Positions 34,878 through 43,116 of a stretch of DNA of 64,000 bases are shown in pieces; position 1 is the first letter of the stretch; every line of letters starts with the position of its first letter. The notes under the pieces were generated by a model. That model was not told the origin of the DNA. It saw nothing but the letters and a program-made list of their open reading frames with translations, and searched no databases. A program made the position numbers and the translations under genes. The DNA lies in contig NZ_MSCO01000001.1 of NCBI RefSeq assembly GCF_002954705.1, forward strand, positions 1,379,541-1,443,540, written 5' to 3'. This DNA is from Aliivibrio sifiae (GTDB lineage Bacteria; Pseudomonadota; Gammaproteobacteria; Enterobacterales; Vibrionaceae).

Positions 34878-36812
34878 TTACAAGGAAGGAGTCCATTTCA
34901 ATTCAGAGGTGGTAAGAAAATCGCCCTCTATCTTGAGTAAATCTCGATAATACATTTCAAACATTAAGATGTTTTTTACGTAGACACGCGTTTCTTTAAA
35001 AGAAATAGACTCAATATAACCAAAGATATCAATCTCATTGCTTGCTTGTCGTCTCCATACAGCCACCATTGTAGGCCCCGCATTATAGGCAGCAAAAGCA
35101 AGAGCTCTATTTTGATCATAATGACGAAGTAAATGACTTAAGTATCGACTTCCTATTTCAACGTTCTTCTTAGGATTAAAAAGCACAGAACGTTTTTTAT
35201 AATCTAAATTATACTTATCTGCCACGTAAGCTGCTGTGCTTGGTAACACTTGCATTAACCCTAATGCTCCTACTGGCGAGTGAGCCAACGGTTCAAACCC
35301 ACTTTCTTGCCGAGTTAAAGACAATAAGGTAATCATGTTGACCTTATGCTTCTTACTATACTCTTTAAATATAGCTTGATAACGAACAGGGAAACGTAAT
35401 TCGATGTAATCCCATAGCTCTCCAACCAACGTTGCATCATGAGCAAAAGCATTCCAATTTTTCGTTATTGCATAGCGGGTCAATAATGCTTTATCACTCT
35501 TACCTACTCTGGAAATCAAATGACGCCATTGGCTTTTTGCTGCGGCTTCTTTCCCTAAATTGAGTAATTCATTAACCCGTTCTATATCAGGACGGAAAGG
35601 AGATAATTTATCGGTATGAAAATCAACACTCGAAATTGGATATTTAACCATTCTGTTTAACGTGATAGCAGCAGCAACACTATAAAAGTGGCGCTCTCCA
35701 GCAATCCGCTTTAACCTCGCCTCTCCACTTTCTTGCTTTCCAAGAGATATTTCACTGCGCCCTAACCAATATTGCCAACGATAGCTGGCTTGTTCTTCCT
35801 CTGAAAGACGTAAAATCCAGTGTTTAATATTTTTCCATTCAGCCTTTCGTATTGCTAAACGTATCCTTTGCACTAAAGCTTGATCATTAGTTGATTGTTC
35901 AAAGGTCTTATCTCGCCATTGAATTCTTTCTTCATCCTTTATATCTAAAAGTCGTACCGCTGCATATTCTAAACTCGGTTGAAATTCATTTTCGCTAAAT
36001 GAAAAGTGATCATTTAAAAAGGCAGAAACCTCATAAGCATTATCAATATCATGTCGAGCTAAATGTCGAAACATTACCTGTGCATAATCACGATTAAAAC
36101 GTGAGTCTTTTTTAGTTTCAAAAGTCATGATAAGTTTATCTGGTTGCTTATATAAACGAAGCATTTCAGACATAAGATCTTTCATTTCATCATTAGAGGC
36201 AAGTTTACGAAGGTAAGTAATAAGACGAGGATTTTTACTTTCAACGGCCAGTAACGCACGTTGAAAAATAACATCATCAGTCCTCTTTCCAGCCTCATCC
36301 CAATAAGAAAAAAGGCGGTTACAAGCATTAGAAACACTTTCACCATTTAACCAGAGCTTTTTTGCTCCAATAAATGCCATCTCTTTATTATCTTGATGAT
36401 AAAAAGCGGTGTAATACCAGCATTGATAATCTTGATCTCTAGGAGGCGTGGTCTGGTAATCTAATAATGACTTCCAATTCTTAGAAGCAATCATCGCATT
36501 AAGGTAATCAGCTCTTATAGACACCGAGAAAGGATAATCTGAATAATCTAAAGAGAATTGGTTAACCTGATCGGAGGTTTTATTAGTAATATCAAATAAA
36601 AAAGCACGATAATCCGTATACGCCGCTAATGCGTAATTATCAATATCTGAGCGCTTTTTGTTATAGACAGAAATATCCTTTTTATTAAACCCTTGCTGAA
36701 TAGCGTCATAGGCATAACGGTTTAACCACAGTTCCGAGACACCTGATACACTCGAACTGCTAAGCACACCAATAAATACTACAAACCAATTTACCCTTTT
36801 CATCAAACACAT
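34878..36812 (-). CDS. slt: Soluble lytic murein transglycosylase Slt
   Basis: A 644-residue periplasmic enzyme cutting the glycan strand to 1,6-anhydromuropeptides. A signal peptide (MKRVNWFVVFIGVLSSSSVSG) is followed by a long helical superhelix (about 30-450) and a C-terminal SLT domain. The catalytic Glu is in LLSLTRQESGFEPLA, with ALGLMQVLPSTA and AFAAYNAGPTMVAVW. Length equals E. coli Slt70. AAAGGACTTTCA precedes the ATG at 36812. A tandem 30-bp duplication carrying promoter-like sequence lies just upstream. Confidence 0.93.
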   Translation of the reverse strand: MCLMKRVNWFVVFIGVLSSSSVSGVSELWLNRYAYDAIQQGFNKKDISVYNKKRSDIDNYALAAYTDYRAFLFDITNKTSDQVNQFSLDYSDYPFSVSIRADYLNAMIASKNWKSLLDYQTTPPRDQDYQCWYYTAFYHQDNKEMAFIGAKKLWLNGESVSNACNRLFSYWDEAGKRTDDVIFQRALLAVESKNPRLITYLRKLASNDEMKDLMSEMLRLYKQPDKLIMTFETKKDSRFNRDYAQVMFRHLARHDIDNAYEVSAFLNDHFSFSENEFQPSLEYAAVRLLDIKDEERIQWRDKTFEQSTNDQALVQRIRLAIRKAEWKNIKHWILRLSEEEQASYRWQYWLGRSEISLGKQESGEARLKRIAGERHFYSVAAAITLNRMVKYPISSVDFHTDKLSPFRPDIERVNELLNLGKEAAAKSQWRHLISRVGKSDKALLTRYAITKNWNAFAHDATLVGELWDYIELRFPVRYQAIFKEYSKKHKVNMITLLSLTRQESGFEPLAHSPVGALGLMQVLPSTAAYVADKYNLDYKKRSVLFNPKKNVEIGSRYLSHLLRHYDQNRALAFAAYNAGPTMVAVWRRQASNEIDIFGYIESISFKETRVYVKNILMFEMYYRDLLKIEGDFLTTSELKWTPSL

Positions 36813-37121
36813 TGAAAGTCCTTTTTCATAGATGCACAGATTCAGTTTGGTCTAGTTATAGCAAATTAGATTCAGTTTGGTCTAGTTATAGCAAATTATC
36901 TAGCCTAGGATCGTTCCATTTTTGAAAATCTCATTTTGTAATACACCTTTCTTTTCATTCCCTCCAAATTATTAATAATATAATCAGCATTTCTTTTAGT
37001 TACATATCATAGTGAATAACGTCGCAGATTTACGCTCACATATACAAAGCCCTGACTCATTATTTGTTTTGTAATCGGCCTTTACTACACTCTTTTTTCA
37101 TTTTTAAAAGGAATTTGTAAA
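36813..37121. other. Divergent region between slt and the chitin deacetylase gene
   Basis: Holds the 30-bp tandem repeat at the slt side. The rest is AT-rich with no gene or clear operator seen; AAAAGGAATTTGTAAA before the deacetylase is its ribosome-binding site. Confidence 0.6.
36839..36898 (-). repeat. Tandem 30-bp duplication in the slt promoter region
   Basis: Two identical 30-bp copies, 36839-36868 and 36869-36898, both beginning GATTCAGTTTGGTCTAGTTA. On the minus strand each contains TGCTATAAC, an extended -10-like element, so the duplication doubles a possible slt promoter. Confidence 0.85.
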
Positions 37122-38459
37122 GTGATAAAATTAACGATACCTAAGATTTCAATATTTAGCTGTATATTAGCCCTTCATTCAATACCGACACAGGCTTTCC
37201 CTGTTGTTAGTGCCAACGTCCCCCCCTCATCAAAGTCACCTATTCCAACATCAGAAACCCCAATGTTTATCAGTTTAGGTTTTGATGACAATGTGGAATC
37301 AGATGGTTTGATGTGGGTAATGGAGCAATTAGCAAAGACAACTAATCCGGAAGGAGCTGATAAATACGCCGAGCAGCCATTATCCGCCTCCTTCTTTATG
37401 CATTGTGAACCTGCAAGAGATAATGAAGAAATAAAGTCCTTGTGGCGACAACTTGTCATCTCAGGTCATGATATAGGCAACCACACAGAGACTCACCCTG
37501 ATGATAAGGTCAATTATAACCCTCTCCAATCATGGATGACTTCAGAACAATGGCAACAAGAAGTAGAAAGTTGTAACTCTTGGTTAAAGCAAACAGTTGC
37601 AGAAGGCGGAATTGGAGTACAAAGTATTTCAGGATTCCGAGCACCATTTATGACGTATAACGACAACACACTGCAAGCCATCATTAATGAACAAATTCGT
37701 TATGATGTTAGCTTTCCCGCAGGAATTACTACAGAGCAAAATGGCCTTAACAATTATTGGCCATTTACCTTAGATAACGGCAGTCCTTCACATAATCAAG
37801 CAGTGAATGGCTGGTGGAAGCCGAGTATCAATAACTACCCTGGTTTATGGGAAGTTCCTTTACACACATTAATCGTTCCGCCAGACAATGAATTAGACAA
37901 TTATGGTTTAGATTATTCACTCAGAGATAAAATTGCGAGTCGTATTGGCTATTTTGATCCTGTCTCAGGAAAAGGAGACAATTTTGACTGGAACCTATAC
38001 ACCACTCCAAATTGGGGGGCAGCAGGTCTTAACGAAAATGATGTAGTTGCTATCTATAGTTACAATCTGGATTTACGCCTAGAAGGAAACAGAGCACCAT
38101 TGGTTCTAGGGTTACATTCTTCATTTTATGGCTATTTAAATGGACAAGAGCATTATGGTATGCCAGAAACAACGGTTCAGAGTCGTCAAAATGTATTAAA
38201 ACGATTCATAAAATACGCCCTAACAAAGCCAGAAGTAAGATTTGTAAATCACAAGCAGATCGTTGATTGGATGGTTTCTCCTGAACCATTAACCTTATGT
38301 CCGAAAGAAGAGTGGCAGGTGCATGACATTTATAAAAAAGGAAATACTGTCATTTACCAAGGAAAAATGTGGCAAGCTCAATGGTGGACACAATTAGAGA
38401 TTCCAGGGCTAGTAGAAAACTCACCATGGAAAATAATTAAAACTTGTACCCCAACATAA
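37122..38459 (+). CDS. Chitin oligosaccharide deacetylase with CBM
   Basis: A 445-residue secreted carbohydrate esterase family 4 enzyme. Signal peptide to about residue 25 (PTQAFP). The NodB domain shows LGFDDNVESDG (catalytic base and metal Asp), GHDIGNHTETHPD (metal His pair), SGFRAPFM and the C-terminal VLGLHSSFYG motif. Residues about 395-440 form a CBM5/12 chitin-binding module (WQVHDIYKKGNTVIYQGKMW, then AQWWTQLEIP). Vibrio homologues (VP2638, VC1280) remove the acetyl group from the second sugar of chitin dimers. The start codon is GTG, after AAGGAA. Confidence 0.9.
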   Translation: MIKLTIPKISIFSCILALHSIPTQAFPVVSANVPPSSKSPIPTSETPMFISLGFDDNVESDGLMWVMEQLAKTTNPEGADKYAEQPLSASFFMHCEPARDNEEIKSLWRQLVISGHDIGNHTETHPDDKVNYNPLQSWMTSEQWQQEVESCNSWLKQTVAEGGIGVQSISGFRAPFMTYNDNTLQAIINEQIRYDVSFPAGITTEQNGLNNYWPFTLDNGSPSHNQAVNGWWKPSINNYPGLWEVPLHTLIVPPDNELDNYGLDYSLRDKIASRIGYFDPVSGKGDNFDWNLYTTPNWGAAGLNENDVVAIYSYNLDLRLEGNRAPLVLGLHSSFYGYLNGQEHYGMPETTVQSRQNVLKRFIKYALTKPEVRFVNHKQIVDWMVSPEPLTLCPKEEWQVHDIYKKGNTVIYQGKMWQAQWWTQLEIPGLVENSPWKIIKTCTPT

Positions 38460-38460
38460 T

Positions 38461-38492
38461 AAAAATCCCCTTTTGTGAAGAAGGGGATTTTT
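38461..38492. terminator. Terminator between deacetylase and DUF3465 gene
   Basis: AAAAATCCCCTT pairs with AAGGGGATTTTT around a short loop, with T runs in both directions. Confidence 0.92.
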
Positions 38493-38497
38493 AATTT

Positions 38498-38896
38498 CTA
38501 TTCGTAAGTACGTCCGTTATGTTTTAGCCATCCATGAGTATGGCGATTTCCTGGGTCGAGATGAGTCCAATGTACGACACCGCCTTTATTTGAGTACTCA
38601 TACTCACCATAAAACTTCACCGTGTCCCCTTTTCTTAAATTTGGAATTCTCGGCGCTAAATCAATATTATGTGCAATTAAAATAGTTAAACGATTATCTA
38701 AACGAAGGATAAACTTTTGATGTCTTGAACCTTTATTATCATCCGGTAACACCCGAATAACCTCACCACCCCCCTCAACTTGAACATCACTGCGATGAGA
38801 CTCAAAAGCACGCTTCACATCAGCATTACTTGCCCACACAGAAGACGAAAACAGACCAAGAAAAAATAAGAAACTGACTAATATACGTTTGACCAT
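38498..38896 (-). CDS. DUF3465 exported protein
   Basis: A 132-residue periplasmic protein; signal peptide ends SSVWASN. 'GEVIRVLPDDNKGSRHQKFI', 'LAPRIPNLRKGDTVKFYGEY' and 'GGVVHWTHLDPGNRHTHGW' form an OB-fold-like DUF3465 domain, with many conserved His/Trp near the end. Some relatives are fused to nucleases or lie near phage exonucleases, but its own activity is unknown. Monocistronic. Confidence 0.85.
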   Translation of the reverse strand: MVKRILVSFLFFLGLFSSSVWASNADVKRAFESHRSDVQVEGGGEVIRVLPDDNKGSRHQKFILRLDNRLTILIAHNIDLAPRIPNLRKGDTVKFYGEYEYSNKGGVVHWTHLDPGNRHTHGWLKHNGRTYE

Positions 38897-38962
38897 AATA
38901 GACTCTATTACTACCTACTGCTTAATAAGCATATTAAAAATTCGAGTTAACATATAAAAGAA

Positions 38963-39514
38963 TTACACACCAAGTGGATTTGGAAATTGAACAACTTTAA
39001 TATCATAACTTTTCGGTGTATAGCGACTGCCTTCTTCTGCAAGGTAAGCAACCTCTACATCGCACTCTAATACTGACTTAATGTTTGATAAACAGATTAA
39101 CTCAGCATCTGAAAGAATTTCATTCTCTTTTTTCACCACCACAAACAATATCGAACCGTCAGGTTTATATAAGAACAAATCTGGTTCTCCAGAGGTTAAC
39201 CCTGTTCGTAATCCTTTAAAGAGTGACAGCTTATTTGGGTTTATGTATTGGGCAAGTAAGATCCTACCTTCTGTATAAAGTGGATTATCAAGTTCCCAAT
39301 TACCTAAAGCATAAAATGCCGTACCTAACCATCCCTGACTCATATATTGAGATAATCCAAAATACGCACCGAAATACTCATTTGGTTGCTGTTCAACTTC
39401 TGTGGGGATGAATAAACTCGAAGGTAACCATTCTTCTTTCTTTCCTTCTTTCCAACCATCAAGTAATCGTTGAGGATACGTAAATACCGTCTCTTTAATC
39501 GTGTGAATCATCAT
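38963..39514 (-). CDS. Uncharacterised protein with degenerate PD-(D/E)xK-like core
   Basis: A 183-residue cytoplasmic protein. The first 90 residues are unassigned ('YFGAYFGLSQYMSQGWLGTA'). Residues 108-150 look like a VRR-NUC-type nuclease core: SGEPDLFLYKPDGS gives the metal-binding Asp112, then SILFVVVKKENEILSDAELI should hold ExK, but the Glu is Val126 while Lys128 remains. If the fold assignment is right the enzyme is inactive or uses another residue. Ribosome-binding AAGGAATTT precedes the ATG. No neighbour explains it. Confidence 0.55.
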   Translation of the reverse strand: MMIHTIKETVFTYPQRLLDGWKEGKKEEWLPSSLFIPTEVEQQPNEYFGAYFGLSQYMSQGWLGTAFYALGNWELDNPLYTEGRILLAQYINPNKLSLFKGLRTGLTSGEPDLFLYKPDGSILFVVVKKENEILSDAELICLSNIKSVLECDVEVAYLAEEGSRYTPKSYDIKVVQFPNPLGV

Positions 39515-39578
39515 AAATTCCTTTTATAAACATAACAATGTTTTCCACTTGGTATGAATTATTACAGAGTAGATAAAC

Positions 39579-39704
39579 TCATTTTTTTGAATCTTCGTAT
39601 TCTTGATATTTCTTTTCTATCCAGCGATGCAAATGCAGTCCTGTCGTCTTTTTCACTGTATAAGCAATAAGAGCGAGTAGTATTAAGCCTATTATTGTTC
39701 CCAT
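39579..39704 (-). CDS. 41-residue single-helix membrane protein
   Basis: MGTIIGLILLALIAYTVKKT followed by a basic and acidic tail (HLHRWIEKKYQEYEDSKK). One membrane helix at 3-17. AAAGGGATGTA before the ATG is a good ribosome-binding site with normal spacing. A longer overlapping frame on the same strand (39562-39750) has no membrane or domain character and is rejected. Function unknown; small membrane proteins of this kind often modify larger membrane complexes. Confidence 0.6.
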   Translation of the reverse strand: MGTIIGLILLALIAYTVKKTTGLHLHRWIEKKYQEYEDSKK

Positions 39705-39818
39705 TACATCCCTTTGATTTAAAACATTTAACATGGAGATAAATTACCATGAATTTAGGATGTAATTTGTGAACTTATTTAAATATCTAGAATGAAAAAA
39801 GAAGAGTTTGAAAAGAAA

Positions 39819-39848
39819 CACTCAGCACATTGGAATGCTGAATGTTAA
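39819..39848 (-). terminator. Terminator of the methyltransferase gene
   Basis: On the minus strand CATTCAGCA and TGCTGAGTG form a hairpin, followed by TTTCTTTTC. Confidence 0.7.
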
Positions 39849-39861
39849 TAGCAGGTAATTT

Positions 39862-40518
39862 TTATTTTTTTCGAGCAGAAAAGAGAGCAACACAACCAAT
39901 AACATCAATGTTTACATCAACAAAAGTATCGTTCAATACTGCTTCTAATGCGTGAACCTCATCGTCTTCATTCGTAAAAATTCCCTTCTTGTTATAGAAG
40001 TTCATTAATTTACTTGCAAACACATTTTTCGGAACGCCTTGACCTAGAATAGTACTGCCAAATAACACTCCACCATCATTTAACACCTCATGTAAATGCG
40101 TAAAAACAGCGCTTTTTTCTGATAAATCCCCTGGCAAACAATGCAGTAAATAATTGATGCTAATTGAATCAAAGTTCTCACACTTAAGCTCTAAAGGAGC
40201 CAGTATATTTTTACGATACACTTCTGGGTTAAAATGTTGAATGGCTGTTGCTGTTGATTCAAGACTATTTTCATTAAGATCAACTAAAGCGACTCGTCTC
40301 TCTGTTAGCGATAAATGTTTTTTTAGATAGTACCCCGTACCAACCCCTACATCTAAGTGGTTCTTTGATGCAAGATCAATAAACTGTTGGCTAATTAACT
40401 TTGTTGGGCACTTCCATAAATAATGGTTTGAAAAACCTAATACCCATAAATCATAGATAGAAAGTACTTTTTTAGAATACACCGCCTGCCCAGCAAACGT
40501 CGCTGAATCTTTATTCAT
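39862..40518 (-). CDS. Class I SAM-dependent methyltransferase
   Basis: A 218-residue methyltransferase. Motif I is HLDVGVGTGYYLKKHL, the acidic end of strand beta2 is VALVDLNENSL, and motif III-IV is 'DSISINYLLHCLPGDLSEKS', suggesting a small-molecule substrate. 'SNHYLWKCP' near the N-terminus matches a family of uncharacterised Vibrio methyltransferases. It is 84 bases from the MATE gene, both on the minus strand, so a loose operon is possible. Confidence 0.88.
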   Translation of the reverse strand: MNKDSATFAGQAVYSKKVLSIYDLWVLGFSNHYLWKCPTKLISQQFIDLASKNHLDVGVGTGYYLKKHLSLTERRVALVDLNENSLESTATAIQHFNPEVYRKNILAPLELKCENFDSISINYLLHCLPGDLSEKSAVFTHLHEVLNDGGVLFGSTILGQGVPKNVFASKLMNFYNKKGIFTNEDDEVHALEAVLNDTFVDVNIDVIGCVALFSARKK

Positions 40519-40602
40519 TACTCGTACCCGAAACTGTTTGTATAAAGGAACTCGAATTTACCTGAAATACACCAACTAACAAATCTTACCAGATGCATTC
40601 AC

Positions 40603-41946
40603 CTAGTGAATAATTTCGATTTTTATAGCACTATAACGACGAATGGCGATCATTAAATGCATTAATAAAAGTATCCCTGTCACCCCTAACCCAACCCCAA
40701 TACCAGCCCAGATCCCCGCTAACCCGAATAAAGGCATGAGTAACCACGCCGCAGGTAAACCAAATACCCAATAACCAATCGCCGTCATAACAGTTGGTAT
40801 AGAGACAATCTTCATCCCACGCAATAGATTAATGGCTAACAACTGCCATGCATCCACAATAAAGCACAAAGCCACAACCCAAATAACAGAAGACAGTAAT
40901 GCCGACATATTATTTGTGCCATCATCAAGTTGAAATAAATTGGCAATGCTGTCTGACCAAATAATAAAAACAGCAGATAAAAAGACACTAATAGCAGTCA
41001 CAAGCAAGAAGCTATGTAGTGACGTTTGCTTTATACCGGCGTAATTTTCCGAGCCAAAATCTCTTCCTATTAAAATGGCTGCAGCTTGTGAAAAACCAAA
41101 ATTAAAATTCCAAGTAAAACTTAAGCATTGCAATAGGATTTGATGCAGTGCTAAAGATGCAATACTGATGGTTCCCGCCATCAACGTACCGCCATAAATT
41201 AATCCATGCTCAAGCAGTGCCGCCAAACCAATAGGTAATCCCATCATTAACAAGGGCAACATCAATTTAAGCGAATATTCTTCAAGATGTAACCAAGGAG
41301 CAAATTGTTGGAACTCTGTTTGTTTAAATACCCAAATACCGTACCCAACCATCACAATAAACGCCGCAATGGCTGTTCCTAACCCTAACCCAGTTAGGCC
41401 CATTCCCAATTGAAACGTTAATAGATAGCTAATAGGCACATTTAAAATCACTGTAATAACTGACATCACCATAATGGACCTAACATTTCCAAGCGCACTG
41501 GTTAATCCACGTAATACCAACAAGATTAATGACGGAAACATCACCCATTTCAGTGCATGAACGTATTCCATTGCTAACGTAATCATTTCTTCAGGTTGAT
41601 TTGCCTCTGTTAATACAAGCGGTGCGTATGAAAAACTAAACATAAATAACACACTGAGTACCACAGAAAGTAAAACCGCACCTTTAACCGCAAAGCGGAT
41701 CTGTTGATTGCCATAATCAGGTCTTGCTAAACGTTGGCCGTAAGCAATAGCGATTAAATTAGCGACACACCCAACGGTGCTACTCGCAATGATAAAGATG
41801 AAAAAATAAATGGAGGCGCCAAGCCCTCCACCTGCCAATGCCGAAACACTTAACCGTGACATCATCCACACATCAGTCAACACCAGTGCCATAGAAATAA
41901 GTTGTGAGATGATGAGTGGGAATGCGAGTGACAGTATTTTTTTCAT
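40603..41946 (-). CDS. MATE-family multidrug efflux transporter
   Basis: A 447-residue transporter with 12 membrane helices, two matching six-helix halves (MatE domains about 10-170 and 235-395). 'AFPLIISQLISMALVLTDVW' and 'GLPIGLAALLEHGLIYGGTL' are the two N-terminal halves. MATE pumps use Na+ or H+ to export cationic drugs. It is divergent from a LysR regulator (124-base gap) that may control it. Confidence 0.92.
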   Translation of the reverse strand: MKKILSLAFPLIISQLISMALVLTDVWMMSRLSVSALAGGGLGASIYFFIFIIASSTVGCVANLIAIAYGQRLARPDYGNQQIRFAVKGAVLLSVVLSVLFMFSFSYAPLVLTEANQPEEMITLAMEYVHALKWVMFPSLILLVLRGLTSALGNVRSIMVMSVITVILNVPISYLLTFQLGMGLTGLGLGTAIAAFIVMVGYGIWVFKQTEFQQFAPWLHLEEYSLKLMLPLLMMGLPIGLAALLEHGLIYGGTLMAGTISIASLALHQILLQCLSFTWNFNFGFSQAAAILIGRDFGSENYAGIKQTSLHSFLLVTAISVFLSAVFIIWSDSIANLFQLDDGTNNMSALLSSVIWVVALCFIVDAWQLLAINLLRGMKIVSIPTVMTAIGYWVFGLPAAWLLMPLFGLAGIWAGIGVGLGVTGILLLMHLMIAIRRYSAIKIEIIH

Positions 41947-42070
41947 AAAAAGAGAATTCTTATATTAATTAAACCAAGGTATCAATTAGGCCAAAGTTAA
42001 AGGGTTAGAGGCTGGTATTCAATTGATATATCCGTCACACTGGCATTCTAAAAACTCATGCGAGAAAATT

Positions 42071-43015
42071 ATGACTCCTTACTCTAATTTACCCTACTCA
42101 CATAATGGTTTAAAAGCCTTTGAATCCGTAGCTCGTTTAATGAGTTTCACTTCTGCTGCCAACGAGCTTAACGTGACTCAAAGCGCAGTAAGTCGTCAGG
42201 TTAAACAGCTTGAAGATGATCTCAGCGCATCCTTAATCGTACGGAAACATCGAGCTATCGAATTAACGTTACAAGGGGGAGAGCTTTATCATACTCTACG
42301 AGATAATTACTCGGCGTTAGAATCCGTTCTCGCTTCTTGGCAAGAACCAAAGCAAAAACGGATTGTAATTAAAGCGACGCTCAGCTTTGCTACCCGCGTA
42401 ATGATACCTAAAGTAAGAGAGCTCAATGAACGCTACCCTGATTACGAAATCGTCATTATTCCTTCTTTAGAAGAAGATGAGTGTTTAGATAACCCAGATT
42501 ATGACCTTTTGATCTTTCATACCCGTCTCAAAGATCACTACGATAACAAACCAAATATGTTTCTGCTTAGAGAAGAGTTTATGGCTCCTGTCTGCGCGGC
42601 AAGTATCGCAACGGAGCACACCAATGTAGATTCAATTTTAACCATGCCAAGGCTTCATCCTACTTTAGATCACCATGATTGGAAGATGTGGTTAGCTGAT
42701 GTTGCCACGCCGCCATATCAACAAGTAAGAAACACCAGTTTTGTTTCATTAGATTTAGCACTGAGTGCGTGCTTATCAGGACAAGGCGTTACGGTCACTG
42801 ATTTACTCCTAATACTTCAAGAGTTAGACAGAGGCTTCTTTTATTGCCCTGAAAACGCAAAAGTACAACACAGTGCATGGACATATTATGGACACCAGCG
42901 AACCCATTCAACGGTGATTGATGATTTAGTTGACTGGTTAAAACTGAACTCAAAAAACGAAATTAACCTATTGAAAAAATTAGCAGAAAAACATCAGTGG
43001 CACGGCGTAATATAA
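42071..43015 (+). CDS. LysR-family regulator (GcvA-like)
   Basis: A 314-residue regulator. HTH at 8-67 (GLKAFESVARLMSFTSAANE, VTQSAVSRQVKQLEDDL), effector domain about 95-300. ATG 42071 (MTPYSNLPYSHNGL) is chosen; the in-frame upstream ATG at 42023 lacks a ribosome-binding site. GcvA-type start 'LPxxxGLKAFE' is seen. Placement next to the divergent MATE gene suggests local control. Effector unknown. Confidence 0.88.
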   Translation: MTPYSNLPYSHNGLKAFESVARLMSFTSAANELNVTQSAVSRQVKQLEDDLSASLIVRKHRAIELTLQGGELYHTLRDNYSALESVLASWQEPKQKRIVIKATLSFATRVMIPKVRELNERYPDYEIVIIPSLEEDECLDNPDYDLLIFHTRLKDHYDNKPNMFLLREEFMAPVCAASIATEHTNVDSILTMPRLHPTLDHHDWKMWLADVATPPYQQVRNTSFVSLDLALSACLSGQGVTVTDLLLILQELDRGFFYCPENAKVQHSAWTYYGHQRTHSTVIDDLVDWLKLNSKNEINLLKKLAEKHQWHGVI

Positions 43016-43116
43016 AATGAGTCCTTTTACCGTTTTTAGCCTGCAATATAGATTACATTTTTGAGATAGATCACGTAAACTACGCGCTTATTTTCATGCC
43101 AACTATCAGGTGAATT

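Noticed and set aside
36839..36898. TrpR operator in the slt repeat
   Set aside because: AACTAG half-site only; no full GTACTAGTTAACTAGTAC-like palindrome.
39562..39750. 62-codon minus-strand frame around the small membrane protein
   Set aside because: No domain or signal and it overlaps the better-supported 41-codon frame in another phase.
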